Of a stretch of 42,191 nt of DNA, positions 32,183-39,522 are shown piece by piece (position 1 is the stretch's first letter; each line of letters opens with the position of its first letter). The position numbers and the translations under genes were made by a program. The stretch spans positions 1 to 42,191 of the forward strand of contig JAVBNZ010000034.1 of assembly GCA_031551145.1 (NCBI GenBank), written 5' to 3'. Origin of the DNA: WRKB01 sp031551145 (lineage in GTDB: Bacteria > Desulfobacterota > Desulfovibrionia > Desulfovibrionales > Desulfovibrionaceae). The notes beneath the pieces are model-generated. The model saw nothing but the letters and a program-made list of their open reading frames with translations. It did not search any database and was not told where the DNA came from.

Positions 32183-33007
32183 CTAAAAGAAAGGGAACCA
32201 TTGATCGACAACCGCGTAGACGGGCAGCGAGAACAGCAGGCTGTCGATGCGGTCGAGGATACCGCCGTGCCCCGGCAGCAGCACGCCGGAATCCTTCACG
32301 TTGCAGGAACGCTTGAGCGCCGATTCAAACAGATCGCCCAGTTGGGCGAACACGTTCAGCATAACGCCGAGGAACAGAAAGGCCCACCAGGGCGCCTTGC
32401 CCAGAAAGACGCCGAATACCGTGCAGACCAGCACACAGGACGTCAGGCTGCCCAATGCGCCTTCCACGCTCTTGTTGGGGCTGACCCTGGGCCAGAGTTT
32501 CTGTTTCCCGTAGCGGGTGCCGACGTAATAGGCGGCGATGTCCGAGGCCGCCACGCACAGCAGCACCAACAGCAGCTTGGCGGAGCTCAAATAGGTGGTG
32601 GGCAGGAGCAGCAGTGGAATATAGGCCATGCCCGTCAACAGGATGCCGCCGGGCGCGAAGGCTTCGGCCTCGTCGCCCAGATCCCAGCGGAAAAGAAAGC
32701 TCAGGGCCGCGATCAGAAAGCCCGCGCCCAGGCAGACCAGAGCGTCCTGCGGCCGGCGCATCCAGGTCAGGCAAAGCATGCCCCAACCGAGCAATATGCC
32801 GAAAATACGGGTAAGAATGCGGCCCTTGGGCCCCCAGAACAGGGCATAGAACTCCCACAGCCCCACCGCGACCGCGAAAAGCACAAAAAGAAGCAGCGGC
32901 AATCCCCTGAAATAGAGAACGCAGAGCGTCAGCGCGGCCAGGGTGAGGCCGGTCGCCAGGCGGGGCAGATGGCTCGCGAAATCGGGTCGGGTCGGATTCA
33001 TGCTCAT
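32183..33007 (-). CDS. cdsA: Phosphatidate cytidylyltransferase
   Basis: Makes CDP-diacylglycerol from phosphatidic acid and CTP at the inner membrane. 274 residues with about eight hydrophobic helices. The C-terminal CDS signature is complete: SALKRSCNVKDSGVLLPGHG followed by GILDRIDS. A second conserved patch is PNKSVEGALG. GAGG lies 7 nt before ATG 33007. It follows uppS with a 100-nt gap. Confidence 0.96.
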   Translation of the reverse strand: MSMNPTRPDFASHLPRLATGLTLAALTLCVLYFRGLPLLLFVLFAVAVGLWEFYALFWGPKGRILTRIFGILLGWGMLCLTWMRRPQDALVCLGAGFLIAALSFLFRWDLGDEAEAFAPGGILLTGMAYIPLLLLPTTYLSSAKLLLVLLCVAASDIAAYYVGTRYGKQKLWPRVSPNKSVEGALGSLTSCVLVCTVFGVFLGKAPWWAFLFLGVMLNVFAQLGDLFESALKRSCNVKDSGVLLPGHGGILDRIDSLLFSLPVYAVVDQWFPFF

Positions 33008-33107
33008 GCGTTCCTCTTCCTATATTTGGGGCGGAACGTGTTCCGCAATTGTCGGGTACGTCGTCGCGCCGGAAAATACGGCCTCCGGCACACTTTATAC
33101 CAGAGCT

Positions 33108-33836
33108 TCAGGGCTGCGCAAGCTGCTCCTGGGTCTTGCCGAAACGCCGCTTGCGGCCGGCATAGTCGGCCAGGGCCCTGTGCAGGCTTTCGGGGCTGAA
33201 GTCGGGCCAGAGCTCGGGCGTAAAATACAGTTCGCTGTACGCGCACTGAAAGAGCAAATAGTTGCTGATGCGCAGTTCGCCGCTGGTGCGGATCAGCAGG
33301 TCGGGATCGGGATCGTCCCCGGTATAGAGGCGTTTGCGGAACGCCTCTTCGGTGATCGCGTCTTCGGTCAGGCCGTCGCGCACCAGCGCGCGGGCGGCGC
33401 GCAGAATTTCCTCACGGCCGGAATAGTTCAGCGCCAAATTGACGGTCATGGCCGTGCAGCGCGCCGTGCGCCTGAGCGCGTGGGCCAGCGCGCCGCGCGC
33501 GGCCAGGGGCAGGGCGTCGGTTTCGCCGAGCACGCGCAGGCGTATGGATTCGCGCTCCATGTTCGGCACTTCCTGTGCAAGAAAATCCACGAGCAGGGAA
33601 AAGAGCGTGCCCACCTCCTCGGCCGGGCGCTGCCAGTTTTCCCGCGAGAACGTATACAAGGTGAGCCGGGAGATGCCGATTTTGCGGCATTCGGTGACAA
33701 TGCCGCGCGCCGCCTCCACGCCGGCCTTGTGGCCGGCCGTGCGGGGCAGACCGCGCGCCTGAGCCCAGCGCCCGTTGCCGTCCATGATGACGGCGATGTG
33801 CCGGGGCAGTTCGTGGGAAAGTGTTTCAGTGCTCAT
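33108..33836 (-). CDS. uppS: Isoprenyl transferase (undecaprenyl diphosphate synthase)
   Basis: Cis-prenyltransferase that makes the C55 lipid carrier for peptidoglycan and O-antigen. 242 residues. Motifs: HIAVIMDGNGRWA, GHKAGVEA, YTFSRENWQRP, and the substrate-binding RTSGELRISNYLLFQ with ELYFTPELWPDF. It starts 16 nt downstream of frr. The carrier it produces would serve the glycan genes at 12.8-17.8 kb. Confidence 0.97.
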   Translation of the reverse strand: MSTETLSHELPRHIAVIMDGNGRWAQARGLPRTAGHKAGVEAARGIVTECRKIGISRLTLYTFSRENWQRPAEEVGTLFSLLVDFLAQEVPNMERESIRLRVLGETDALPLAARGALAHALRRTARCTAMTVNLALNYSGREEILRAARALVRDGLTEDAITEEAFRKRLYTGDDPDPDLLIRTSGELRISNYLLFQCAYSELYFTPELWPDFSPESLHRALADYAGRKRRFGKTQEQLAQP

Positions 33837-33852
33837 ACCGTGCGCGACTGCC

Positions 33853-34413
33853 CTATATCTCCATGATTTCTTTTTCTTTATGTTTGCAGCGCTCGTCGCA
33901 CCTGGCCGCGAACTTGTCGGTAAGCTTCTGCACGTCTTCTTCGGCTTTTTTCAGTTCGTCCTCGGTGATGGTCTTGGCTTTTTCCAGTTTTTTGAGCTGC
34001 TCGTTCGCGTCGCGGCGCACGTTGCGCACGGCCACCTTGGCGTCCTCGGTGTACTTGCGCGAAACCTTCCCCAGATCCTTGCGCCGTTCCTCGGTCAGAG
34101 GAGGAATGGAAATGCGGATGATGCGGCCGTCGTTCACCGGGGTCAGGCCCAGGTCGGACTTGAGTATGGCCTTTTCCACCAGGGCGAAGGAGCCCTTGTC
34201 CCAGGGCTGGATGGTTACGGTGCGGCTGTCGGGCACGGCGACGGAGGCCAGTTGGTTGATGGGCGTGGGCGTGCCGTAATAATCCACCTTGATGCCGTCC
34301 ACCAGGGCCGTTCCGGCGCGCCCGGTGCGGAGCTTGGCGAAATCGCGCTCCAGGGCGGCGATCGCTTTTTCCATGCGATCCTCGGCGTCCAGCAAAATCG
34401 TGTCTTTATCCAT
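33853..34413 (-). CDS. frr: Ribosome recycling factor
   Basis: Dismantles the post-termination ribosome together with EF-G. 186 residues, standard. Conserved features: the N-terminal helix with ALERDFAKLRTGRAGTALVD, YYGTPTPINQLASV, IQPWDKG, and IRISIPPLTEERRKDL, followed by the long C-terminal helix. GGGAGG precedes the ATG. The gap to pyrH is 20 nt. Confidence 0.97.
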   Translation of the reverse strand: MDKDTILLDAEDRMEKAIAALERDFAKLRTGRAGTALVDGIKVDYYGTPTPINQLASVAVPDSRTVTIQPWDKGSFALVEKAILKSDLGLTPVNDGRIIRISIPPLTEERRKDLGKVSRKYTEDAKVAVRNVRRDANEQLKKLEKAKTITEDELKKAEEDVQKLTDKFAARCDERCKHKEKEIMEI

Positions 34414-34433
34414 ATGCGTTCAGACCTCCCTGA

Positions 34434-35147
34434 TTAATCGCAGACAATGGTGCCCTCATCCTCGCCGCACACCACGCGGCGTATGCAGCCGTCGAACATG
34501 CCGCAGACCAGGATGGGCACCCTGTTTTCCTGCGCCAGCGTAACGGCCGTGGAATCCATGACTCCGAGGTGACGCGCGATGGCCTCGTCGTAGCTGACGC
34601 GCTTGAACATCACGGCGTCGTCATGCTTGAGCGGATCCTTGTCATACACCCCGCTGACGCGCGTGGCCTTGATGATGGCCTCGCACTTCAGTTCCATGCC
34701 GCGCAGGGCGGCGGCGGTGTCCGTGGTGAAATAGGGGTTTCCCGTGCCGGCGGCGCAGATGACCACGCGGCCTTTTTCCAGGTGGCGCAGGGCGCGGCGG
34801 CGCACAAAGGGCTCGCAGACTTCCTGCATGGCAATCGCCGAAAGCACGCGCGTGGGATAGTTGAGCTTTTCCAGCACATCCTGCACGGCCAGGGCGTTGA
34901 GCACGGTGGCCAGCATGCCCATGTAGTCGGCCGAGGAGCGATCCATGCCCTTCGCCGAGCCGGAAAGCCCCCGGAAGATGTTGCCCCCGCCGATCACCAG
35001 AGCGGCCTGCAGGCCCAGGTCAAGCACCTCGCCTATCTCGGCGCAGATACGTGAGACGGTTGCGGGGTCAATGCCGGTTTTCTGCTCGCCCGCCAGGGCT
35101 TCGCCGCTCAGTTTCAGCAGCACCCGACGGTATTTGAGTTGCGCCAT
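34434..35147 (-). CDS. pyrH: UMP kinase
   Basis: Hexameric bacterial UMP kinase of the amino-acid kinase fold; makes UDP for nucleic acids and nucleotide sugars. 237 residues from ATG 35147, preceded by GGGGAG. The frame stays open upstream into the out-of-frame tsf sequence, which is rejected. Motifs: RRVLLKLSGEALAG, ALVIGGGNIFRG, SSADYMGMLATVLNAL, GTGNPYFTTDTAAALR and KATRVSGVYDKDP. It is separated from tsf by a terminator hairpin. Confidence 0.97.
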   Translation of the reverse strand: MAQLKYRRVLLKLSGEALAGEQKTGIDPATVSRICAEIGEVLDLGLQAALVIGGGNIFRGLSGSAKGMDRSSADYMGMLATVLNALAVQDVLEKLNYPTRVLSAIAMQEVCEPFVRRRALRHLEKGRVVICAAGTGNPYFTTDTAAALRGMELKCEAIIKATRVSGVYDKDPLKHDDAVMFKRVSYDEAIARHLGVMDSTAVTLAQENRVPILVCGMFDGCIRRVVCGEDEGTIVCD

Positions 35148-35266
35148 GTGTTTCTCCCCGGTTGATGAAGCCTGTAAAGCCTTATCCGCTTTGTGATCGG
35201 CGCGGAGCGGTTTACCCGCCGTGAAGGCAAAGCGTTCCAAATATCCCGCTGAAACTATCCTAAAAC

Positions 35267-35290
35267 AAAGGGGGGCGAAAGCCCCCCTTT
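35267..35290 (-). terminator. Terminator between tsf and pyrH
   Basis: A 10-bp stem (35267-35276 with 35281-35290) closes a tetraloop. On the minus strand it ends in TTTGTTTT. It lies about 25 nt beyond the tsf stop, so it can separate high rpsB-tsf expression from lower pyrH expression. Confidence 0.75.
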
Positions 35291-35314
35291 GCATGGAAAT
35301 CCCCGGCGGGGTGT

Positions 35315-35911
35315 TTATTCCGCCCCAAGCTGCATGCGCACGAAGCGCCCGATGGCCATATTCTCGCCCACCGCGGCGATGGTTTCGTTGAGCAGATCCT
35401 GCACGGTCTTTTTGTCGTCCCGAATATAGGGCTGCTCCAGCAGGCAGACTTCCTTGTAATATTTCTTGACGGCGCCTTCGACGATCTTTTCGATGACCGC
35501 GTCGGGCTTGCCTTCTTCCTTGGCTTTTTTCCGGTAGATTTCGCGCTCGCGCTCTATCAGGGCCGGGTCGATGGATTCCGCGTCCAGGGCCAGGGGATTG
35601 GCGGCCGCGATCTGCATGGCCACGTTCTTGGCGAAGTCCTGGAAGGGCTCGGTGCGGGCCACAAAGTCGGTTTCGCACTTGATTTCCACCATCACGCCGA
35701 TCTTGCCGGTGGAGTGGATGTAGGAACCGATGATGCCCTGCTCCGTGGAACGGCCGGCTTTCTTGGCGGCCTTGGCAAGGCCCTTCTGGCGCAGCCAGTC
35801 AACGGCCTTTTCCATATCGCCCTTGCTTTCTTCCAGGGCTTTCTTGCAATCCATCATGCCTGCCGCGGTTTTTTCCCGCAGCTCTTTCACTTGTTGCGCG
35901 CTGATCGACAT
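35315..35911 (-). CDS. tsf: Elongation factor Ts, short form
   Basis: Guanine-nucleotide exchange factor for EF-Tu. 198 residues: the short form with a single core subdomain, in contrast to about 280 residues in E. coli. N-terminal UBA-like part with REKTAAGMMDCKKALEES, then the core motif EIKCETDFVAR and a C-terminal helical region. It follows rpsB with a 49-nt gap that contains a 12-bp hairpin. Confidence 0.97.
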   Translation of the reverse strand: MSISAQQVKELREKTAAGMMDCKKALEESKGDMEKAVDWLRQKGLAKAAKKAGRSTEQGIIGSYIHSTGKIGVMVEIKCETDFVARTEPFQDFAKNVAMQIAAANPLALDAESIDPALIEREREIYRKKAKEEGKPDAVIEKIVEGAVKKYYKEVCLLEQPYIRDDKKTVQDLLNETIAAVGENMAIGRFVRMQLGAE

Positions 35912-35928
35912 AGCTTCTCCAGATGTTC

Positions 35929-35956
35929 CGGCGAAAGCCCGCCGGGGCTTTCGCCG
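35929..35956 (-). promoter_or_regulatory. 12-bp hairpin between rpsB and tsf
   Basis: A perfect inverted repeat (35929-35940 with 35945-35956, 4-nt loop) sits just behind the rpsB stop. No T-tract follows on the minus strand, so it is more likely an RNA-processing or stability hairpin than a terminator. Confidence 0.55.
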
Positions 35957-35960
35957 CAGG

Positions 35961-36761
35961 TTATTCCGCGGCGCCTTCCTCGGCGCTCCGCGCTTCCACG
36001 GCGGCGGGAGCGGGCGCTTCCGCCCGGGCGGCGGCCTGCTTCAGCTGTTCTTCGGCATCCCCCTTGCCTCCGTCCTTCTTCATGGCTTCGCCGTCCATGC
36101 AGGCTTCGGCGAAGGCGGTCACAAAGAGCTTGATGGCGCGGATGGCGTCGTCGTTGCCGGGGATGATGAAGTCGATGACGTCGGGATCGCAGTTGGTATC
36201 GGTGACCGCAACAATGGGGATACCGAGCTTGCGGCATTCCTTGACCGCGATTTCTTCCCGGTGCGGGTCGATGATGAAGGCGAGCTGCGGCAGGCGATCC
36301 ATGTTCTTGATGCCGCCCAGGGTAAGATTGAGCTTGTCCATTTCGCGCTGGAGGCTCAGGATTTCCTTTTTCTGGTAGCGGTTGACGGAGCCGTCCGCAA
36401 ACATGGCCTCAAGCTTTTTCAGGCGATCCACGCTTTTCTGGATCGTGCTGAAGTTGGTGAGGGTGCCGCCCATCCAGCGGTTGGTGACGTGGTACTGGTC
36501 GGCGCGGCCGGCTTCTCCGGCCACGGCTTCCTGGGCCTGGCGCTTGGTGCCGATAAAAAGCACCTTGCCGCCCCCGGCCACGGTGTCCACCACTTTGTCG
36601 TAGGCGGTGCGGAAGAGCTTGACCGTCTGCTGCAGGTCGATGATGTGGATGCCGTTGCGCGCGCCGAAAATATAGGGGCGCATCTTGGGGTTCCAGCGGC
36701 GGGTCTGGTGGCCGAAATGGACACCGGTTTCCAGCATTTGCTTCATGCTGACGTAAGCCAT
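35961..36761 (-). CDS. rpsB: 30S ribosomal protein S2
   Basis: Small-subunit ribosomal protein. 266 residues from ATG 36761, which has GGAGG upstream. Upstream in-frame ATG 36857 overlaps the promoter and is rejected. Family motifs: MKQMLETGVHFGHQTRRWNP, YIFGARNGIHIIDL, VLFIGTKRQAQEAV, NRWMGGTLTNF and IVAVTDTNCDPDVIDFIIP. The last ~35 residues are a low-complexity Ala/Glu-rich tail, longer than in E. coli S2. It heads the rpsB-tsf-pyrH-frr-uppS-cdsA-dxr cluster. Confidence 0.97.
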   Translation of the reverse strand: MAYVSMKQMLETGVHFGHQTRRWNPKMRPYIFGARNGIHIIDLQQTVKLFRTAYDKVVDTVAGGGKVLFIGTKRQAQEAVAGEAGRADQYHVTNRWMGGTLTNFSTIQKSVDRLKKLEAMFADGSVNRYQKKEILSLQREMDKLNLTLGGIKNMDRLPQLAFIIDPHREEIAVKECRKLGIPIVAVTDTNCDPDVIDFIIPGNDDAIRAIKLFVTAFAEACMDGEAMKKDGGKGDAEEQLKQAAARAEAPAPAAVEARSAEEGAAE

Positions 36762-36784
36762 AAAATCCTCCGGGTTTGTACTTC

Positions 36785-36824
36785 CACTCCGACTTGATTC
36801 AGGCCAACCCGAGCGTTCGGAGTG
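36785..36824 (-). promoter_or_regulatory. Candidate alternative-hairpin leader of rpsB
   Basis: In the rpsB 5' UTR, CACTCCGA and TCGGAGTG (36785-36792 and 36817-36824) form an 8-bp stem. A smaller hairpin CCGA/TCGG (36809-36812 with 36817-36820) uses part of the same sequence, so the two are mutually exclusive. The region lies 24 nt upstream of the start codon and next to the ribosome site. Autoregulation by S2 is known for other bacteria; here it is inferred. Confidence 0.45.
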
Positions 36825-36845
36825 TGCTTTTTTGTTGAACGCTGT

Positions 36846-36874
36846 TCTATACGCCATACGGGCGAATTGAGCAA
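36846..36874 (-). promoter_or_regulatory. Sigma70-like promoter of the rpsB cluster
   Basis: On the minus strand, TTGCTC (36874-36869), a 17-nt spacer and TATAGA (36851-36846). The start would be near 36839, giving a leader of about 78 nt before rpsB. The divergent gene at 36928 has no equally clear promoter. Confidence 0.6.
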
Positions 36875-36927
36875 GCGAAAAGAAGGTATCTTGACGAAAT
36901 GCCTAAAAGAACCGACAAGCACAGCTT

Positions 36928-37503
36928 ATGAAGCCCTTCTACCAAGGCAAGCTCGATGTCTTCTGCGCCATCTACGCCGTGCTCAACGGTCTCAGGCTCA
37001 CCCACGGCCTGCGGGCGCTCCAGGCGCGCGACATTTTGCACGGCACCCTGTTGGCCCTGGCCGACAACAAGGACGCCTTCAAGGCGGTGCTTGAACAGCG
37101 CACCGACTACATCCCCCTGGTGGACGCCATGCTGCAGGTGCATGCCCTCAACTGGCCCCTGCATACCTACACCCCCTTCGCGCCGCCCGACAAGGGCGGC
37201 GCCGTGCCCACGCCGGAAGAACTGCGGGCGGCCGTGGCCGGCTGGCTGGACGGCAGCCTGCGGCGGGCCGTGATTTTCCGCTTCTTCCGCCATTTGACGC
37301 CCCAGGATCCTCCGGTCAACCGCCATTGGAGCACCATCAGCCATCTGGAGAACGGCGTGTTCAAACTGTACGACGCCAGCCACGAACCCGAAGCCGTGCT
37401 TACAATCGCCGGGGATGAGTACGTCACCCGGGTTGAAGACGTCAGGCCGGGCAAGCTTCTCTATATCGAGCCGCATTCCCTGCGCTTCATCGCCAAACGC
37501 TGA
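36928..37503 (+). CDS. Papain-like (C39-type) putative cysteine peptidase
   Basis: A 191-aa cytosolic protein without a signal peptide. The opening KPFYQGKLDVFCAIYAVLNGL places Cys13 at the start of a helix after a QG-D segment, as in papain-fold peptidases. NRHWSTISHLENGVFKLYDASH provides His133 and Asp149 in the spacing expected for the rest of the triad, including the typical HW pair. It is divergent from rpsB and followed 38 nt later by a nitroreductase gene. Peptidase, transglutaminase-like or amide-hydrolase activity is inferred from the pattern; I do not recognise a named family. Confidence 0.7.
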   Translation: MKPFYQGKLDVFCAIYAVLNGLRLTHGLRALQARDILHGTLLALADNKDAFKAVLEQRTDYIPLVDAMLQVHALNWPLHTYTPFAPPDKGGAVPTPEELRAAVAGWLDGSLRRAVIFRFFRHLTPQDPPVNRHWSTISHLENGVFKLYDASHEPEAVLTIAGDEYVTRVEDVRPGKLLYIEPHSLRFIAKR

Positions 37504-37541
37504 AGTTCACCCTTCAACTCCTTCCGGAGCGGAGTTTTTTC

Positions 37542-38108
37542 ATGAACGAAACCATACGCAACATATTGAGCCGGCGCAGCGTACGCCGCTACAAGCCGGA
37601 TCAGATAGGCCGCGAAGATCTCGACCTCATCCTCAAGGCCGGGCTGCACGCCCCGAGCGCCCGCAACACCCAACCCTGGCACCTGACCGTGCTGCGGGGG
37701 CTCGGTGTCATTGACGAACTGACGCGCGAGGTCAAGGCCGCCACCGCGCGCATGCCCGAAAACAAATATAAAGAAATGGTGGGCAAAGACGGTTACACGG
37801 TGAACTACCACGCGCCCGTCTTCATCATCGTATCCATAGACAAGGCGCTGTCCGCGGCGCCCGAAGCCGACTGCGCGCTTGTGCTCGGCAACATGTTCGT
37901 TGCCGCGTACTCGCTCGGCATCGCCTCGTGCTGGATCAACCAACTCAACGTGTTGAACGACGAACCGGGCTTTCGCGCCGTGTTGAGCCGGCTCGGCGTT
38001 CCGCCGACGTACAGCGTTTACGGCTGCGGCACCTTCGGCTACGCGGAGAAGATGCCTTCCAAAGCCCTTGAACGGCGCGAAAACACAGTGAATATAATGG
38101 AGGAATAG
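37542..38108 (+). CDS. Nitroreductase-family flavoprotein
   Basis: A 188-aa FMN-dependent NAD(P)H oxidoreductase. Seen: RNILSRRSVRRYKPDQI, then LHAPSARNTQPWHLTVL as the FMN-binding segment, a central LGNMFVAAYSLGIASCWINQL, and a C-terminal GCGTFGYAEKMP. CGGAG lies upstream of the ATG. The substrate is unknown. It lies between the papain-like gene and a BaiN-type flavoprotein, all on the plus strand with short gaps. Confidence 0.88.
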   Translation: MNETIRNILSRRSVRRYKPDQIGREDLDLILKAGLHAPSARNTQPWHLTVLRGLGVIDELTREVKAATARMPENKYKEMVGKDGYTVNYHAPVFIIVSIDKALSAAPEADCALVLGNMFVAAYSLGIASCWINQLNVLNDEPGFRAVLSRLGVPPTYSVYGCGTFGYAEKMPSKALERRENTVNIMEE

Positions 38109-38131
38109 AGCATTTCACACGTAAAATGCTC
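38108..38131 (+). promoter_or_regulatory. 8-bp hairpin at the nitroreductase stop
   Basis: GAGCATTT/AAATGCTC (38108-38115 with 38124-38131) begins on the last base of the stop codon. There is no T-tract behind it. It may be an RNA-stability element or part of the leader of the next gene. Confidence 0.4.
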
Positions 38132-38156
38132 CGGTAGTCCCGTTGGTGAACGAATT

Positions 38157-39350
38157 GTGAGCGCCGTGTACGACGTCGTCATTCTGGGCGCGGGGCCCGC
38201 CGGCCTTACGGCGGCCGCCGCGGCATCGCGCAGGGGCTTGAGTGTCCTGCTGCTGGACAAAAATGTCGGGCCGGGGAAAAAACTGCTGCTGGCGGGAGGA
38301 GGCAAAGCCAACGTCACCAACCGCTCCGTCTCGCCGGCGGACTATGTGGGCGAAAATCCGGCCTTCACCCGCGCCGCCCTGCAACGTTTCACGCCCGAAA
38401 TGATGCTGCGCCGCCTCGCGGATGAGGGCATCAATGTGGAAGAGCGCGAATACGGCCGGATATTCTGTAAAAACAGCGCGCGCGCCGTGCTGGAGATGCT
38501 GTTGCGGAACGCCGGCAAGTGCCGCCTGGTGGGTGAAAACGCCGTGGAGCGGATCGAAGCCGGGCCGGAAGGCTTTGCCCTGTTCAGCGCTGCCGCCGCG
38601 TATCGCGGCCGTAAACTGATTCTGGCCACAGGCAGCCCCGCCTGGCCGAGTTGCGGGGCGGATGATTCAGGCCTGCTTCTGGCACATGCTCTGGGGCACC
38701 GCATCGTGCCGGTACGGCCCGTGCTCGCGCCGCTCCTTCTGCCGCCGGACTCACCGCTCTCCGGTCTTGCAGGGATCAGCGCCGAGGTCACCATCAGTTG
38801 CGACGTGCCGGATTCGCCTTCTTTCACCATGCCGCTCCTCTTTACCCACAACGGCATCAGCGGCCCGGCGATTCTGCAGATCTCCTGCTGGTGGCGCAAG
38901 GGTTCTTCCGTGATCCTTGACTTTCTGCCGGGTCTGAATGCGGCCCGCCTTATCGACGGCGCAACGGGCAAGTCCACGCCCCACTCCCTCTTCTCCCGCC
39001 TTTTGCCGGACAGGCTTTGCCGCGCCCTGCTGCCGCCGAGTTCAGCGGATCGACGCATCGCGGAACTCTCCCGCCGCGATCGGGACATTCTGGCCGCCGG
39101 TCTCACGGCGCACCGGGTGACGCCCCTGCGCTCCGCGGGTCTGCACAAAGCCGAAGCCGCCGCCGGAGGCGTGGACACCGGGGAGGTCAACGCGCTGACC
39201 ATGGAAAGCCTGCGCGTGCCCGGCCTCTTTTTCTGCGGCGAAGCCCTGGATGTGGCCGGACGCCTGGGAGGCTACAATCTGCACTGGGCCTGGGCTTCCG
39301 GCGAACTGGCCGGCAGTCGCGCGTCATCTTGCATCTCTGGAGCAGATTGA
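38157..39350 (+). CDS. BaiN/HI0933-family FAD-dependent oxidoreductase
   Basis: A 397-aa flavoprotein. Residues 5-35 form a dinucleotide-binding fold (VVILGAGPAGLTAAAAASRRG, then LLLDKN), followed by the family sequence GGGKANVTNRS. The C-terminal flavin-closing segment is VPGLFFCGEALDVAGRLGGY with NLHWAWASG. This matches the HI0933/YhiN/BaiN group, whose substrates are mostly unknown. It starts with GTG (38157) and a poor ribosome site. The last residues (SGAD) and the stop lie in the dispersed repeat also found at the end of the DUF5672 gene. Confidence 0.88.
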   Translation: MSAVYDVVILGAGPAGLTAAAAASRRGLSVLLLDKNVGPGKKLLLAGGGKANVTNRSVSPADYVGENPAFTRAALQRFTPEMMLRRLADEGINVEEREYGRIFCKNSARAVLEMLLRNAGKCRLVGENAVERIEAGPEGFALFSAAAAYRGRKLILATGSPAWPSCGADDSGLLLAHALGHRIVPVRPVLAPLLLPPDSPLSGLAGISAEVTISCDVPDSPSFTMPLLFTHNGISGPAILQISCWWRKGSSVILDFLPGLNAARLIDGATGKSTPHSLFSRLLPDRLCRALLPPSSADRRIAELSRRDRDILAAGLTAHRVTPLRSAGLHKAEAAAGGVDTGEVNALTMESLRVPGLFFCGEALDVAGRLGGYNLHWAWASGELAGSRASSCISGAD

Positions 39351-39415
39351 CTTTGAGGCGCTCGCTCCGGCGTGGTCGGCGAAAGTAAAGTTCGCTTACG
39401 CTCGCGCGACGCCGG
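39339..39415 (+). repeat. Gene-end dispersed repeat, copy B
   Basis: Aligned without gaps to 17781-17835. It overlaps the flavoprotein stop codon and can form the same nested hairpin: outer CCGGCGT/ACGCCGG (39367-39373 with 39409-39415) and inner GCGAA/TTCGC (39380-39384 with 39392-39396 approximately). It is followed 38 nt later by a terminator. Confidence 0.6.
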
Positions 39416-39453
39416 CGAAGCAGTTGCGTATTTCCACTCTAAAAAAACGACCG

Positions 39454-39488
39454 AGCCCCCGGAAACGAACGCTTCCGGGGGCTTTTTT
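39454..39488 (+). terminator. Strong terminator, possibly bidirectional
   Basis: An 11-bp stem (39454-39464 with 39473-39483) followed by TTTTTT ends the plus-strand flavoprotein transcript. On the minus strand the same stem is followed after a few bases by seven T, so it may also serve cstA. A second GC hairpin (39491-39498 with 39504-39511) lies between it and the cstA stop. Confidence 0.85.
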
Positions 39489-39522
39489 GGGCCGCGCCGC
39501 GGGGGCGCGGCGTTATGCTTTT

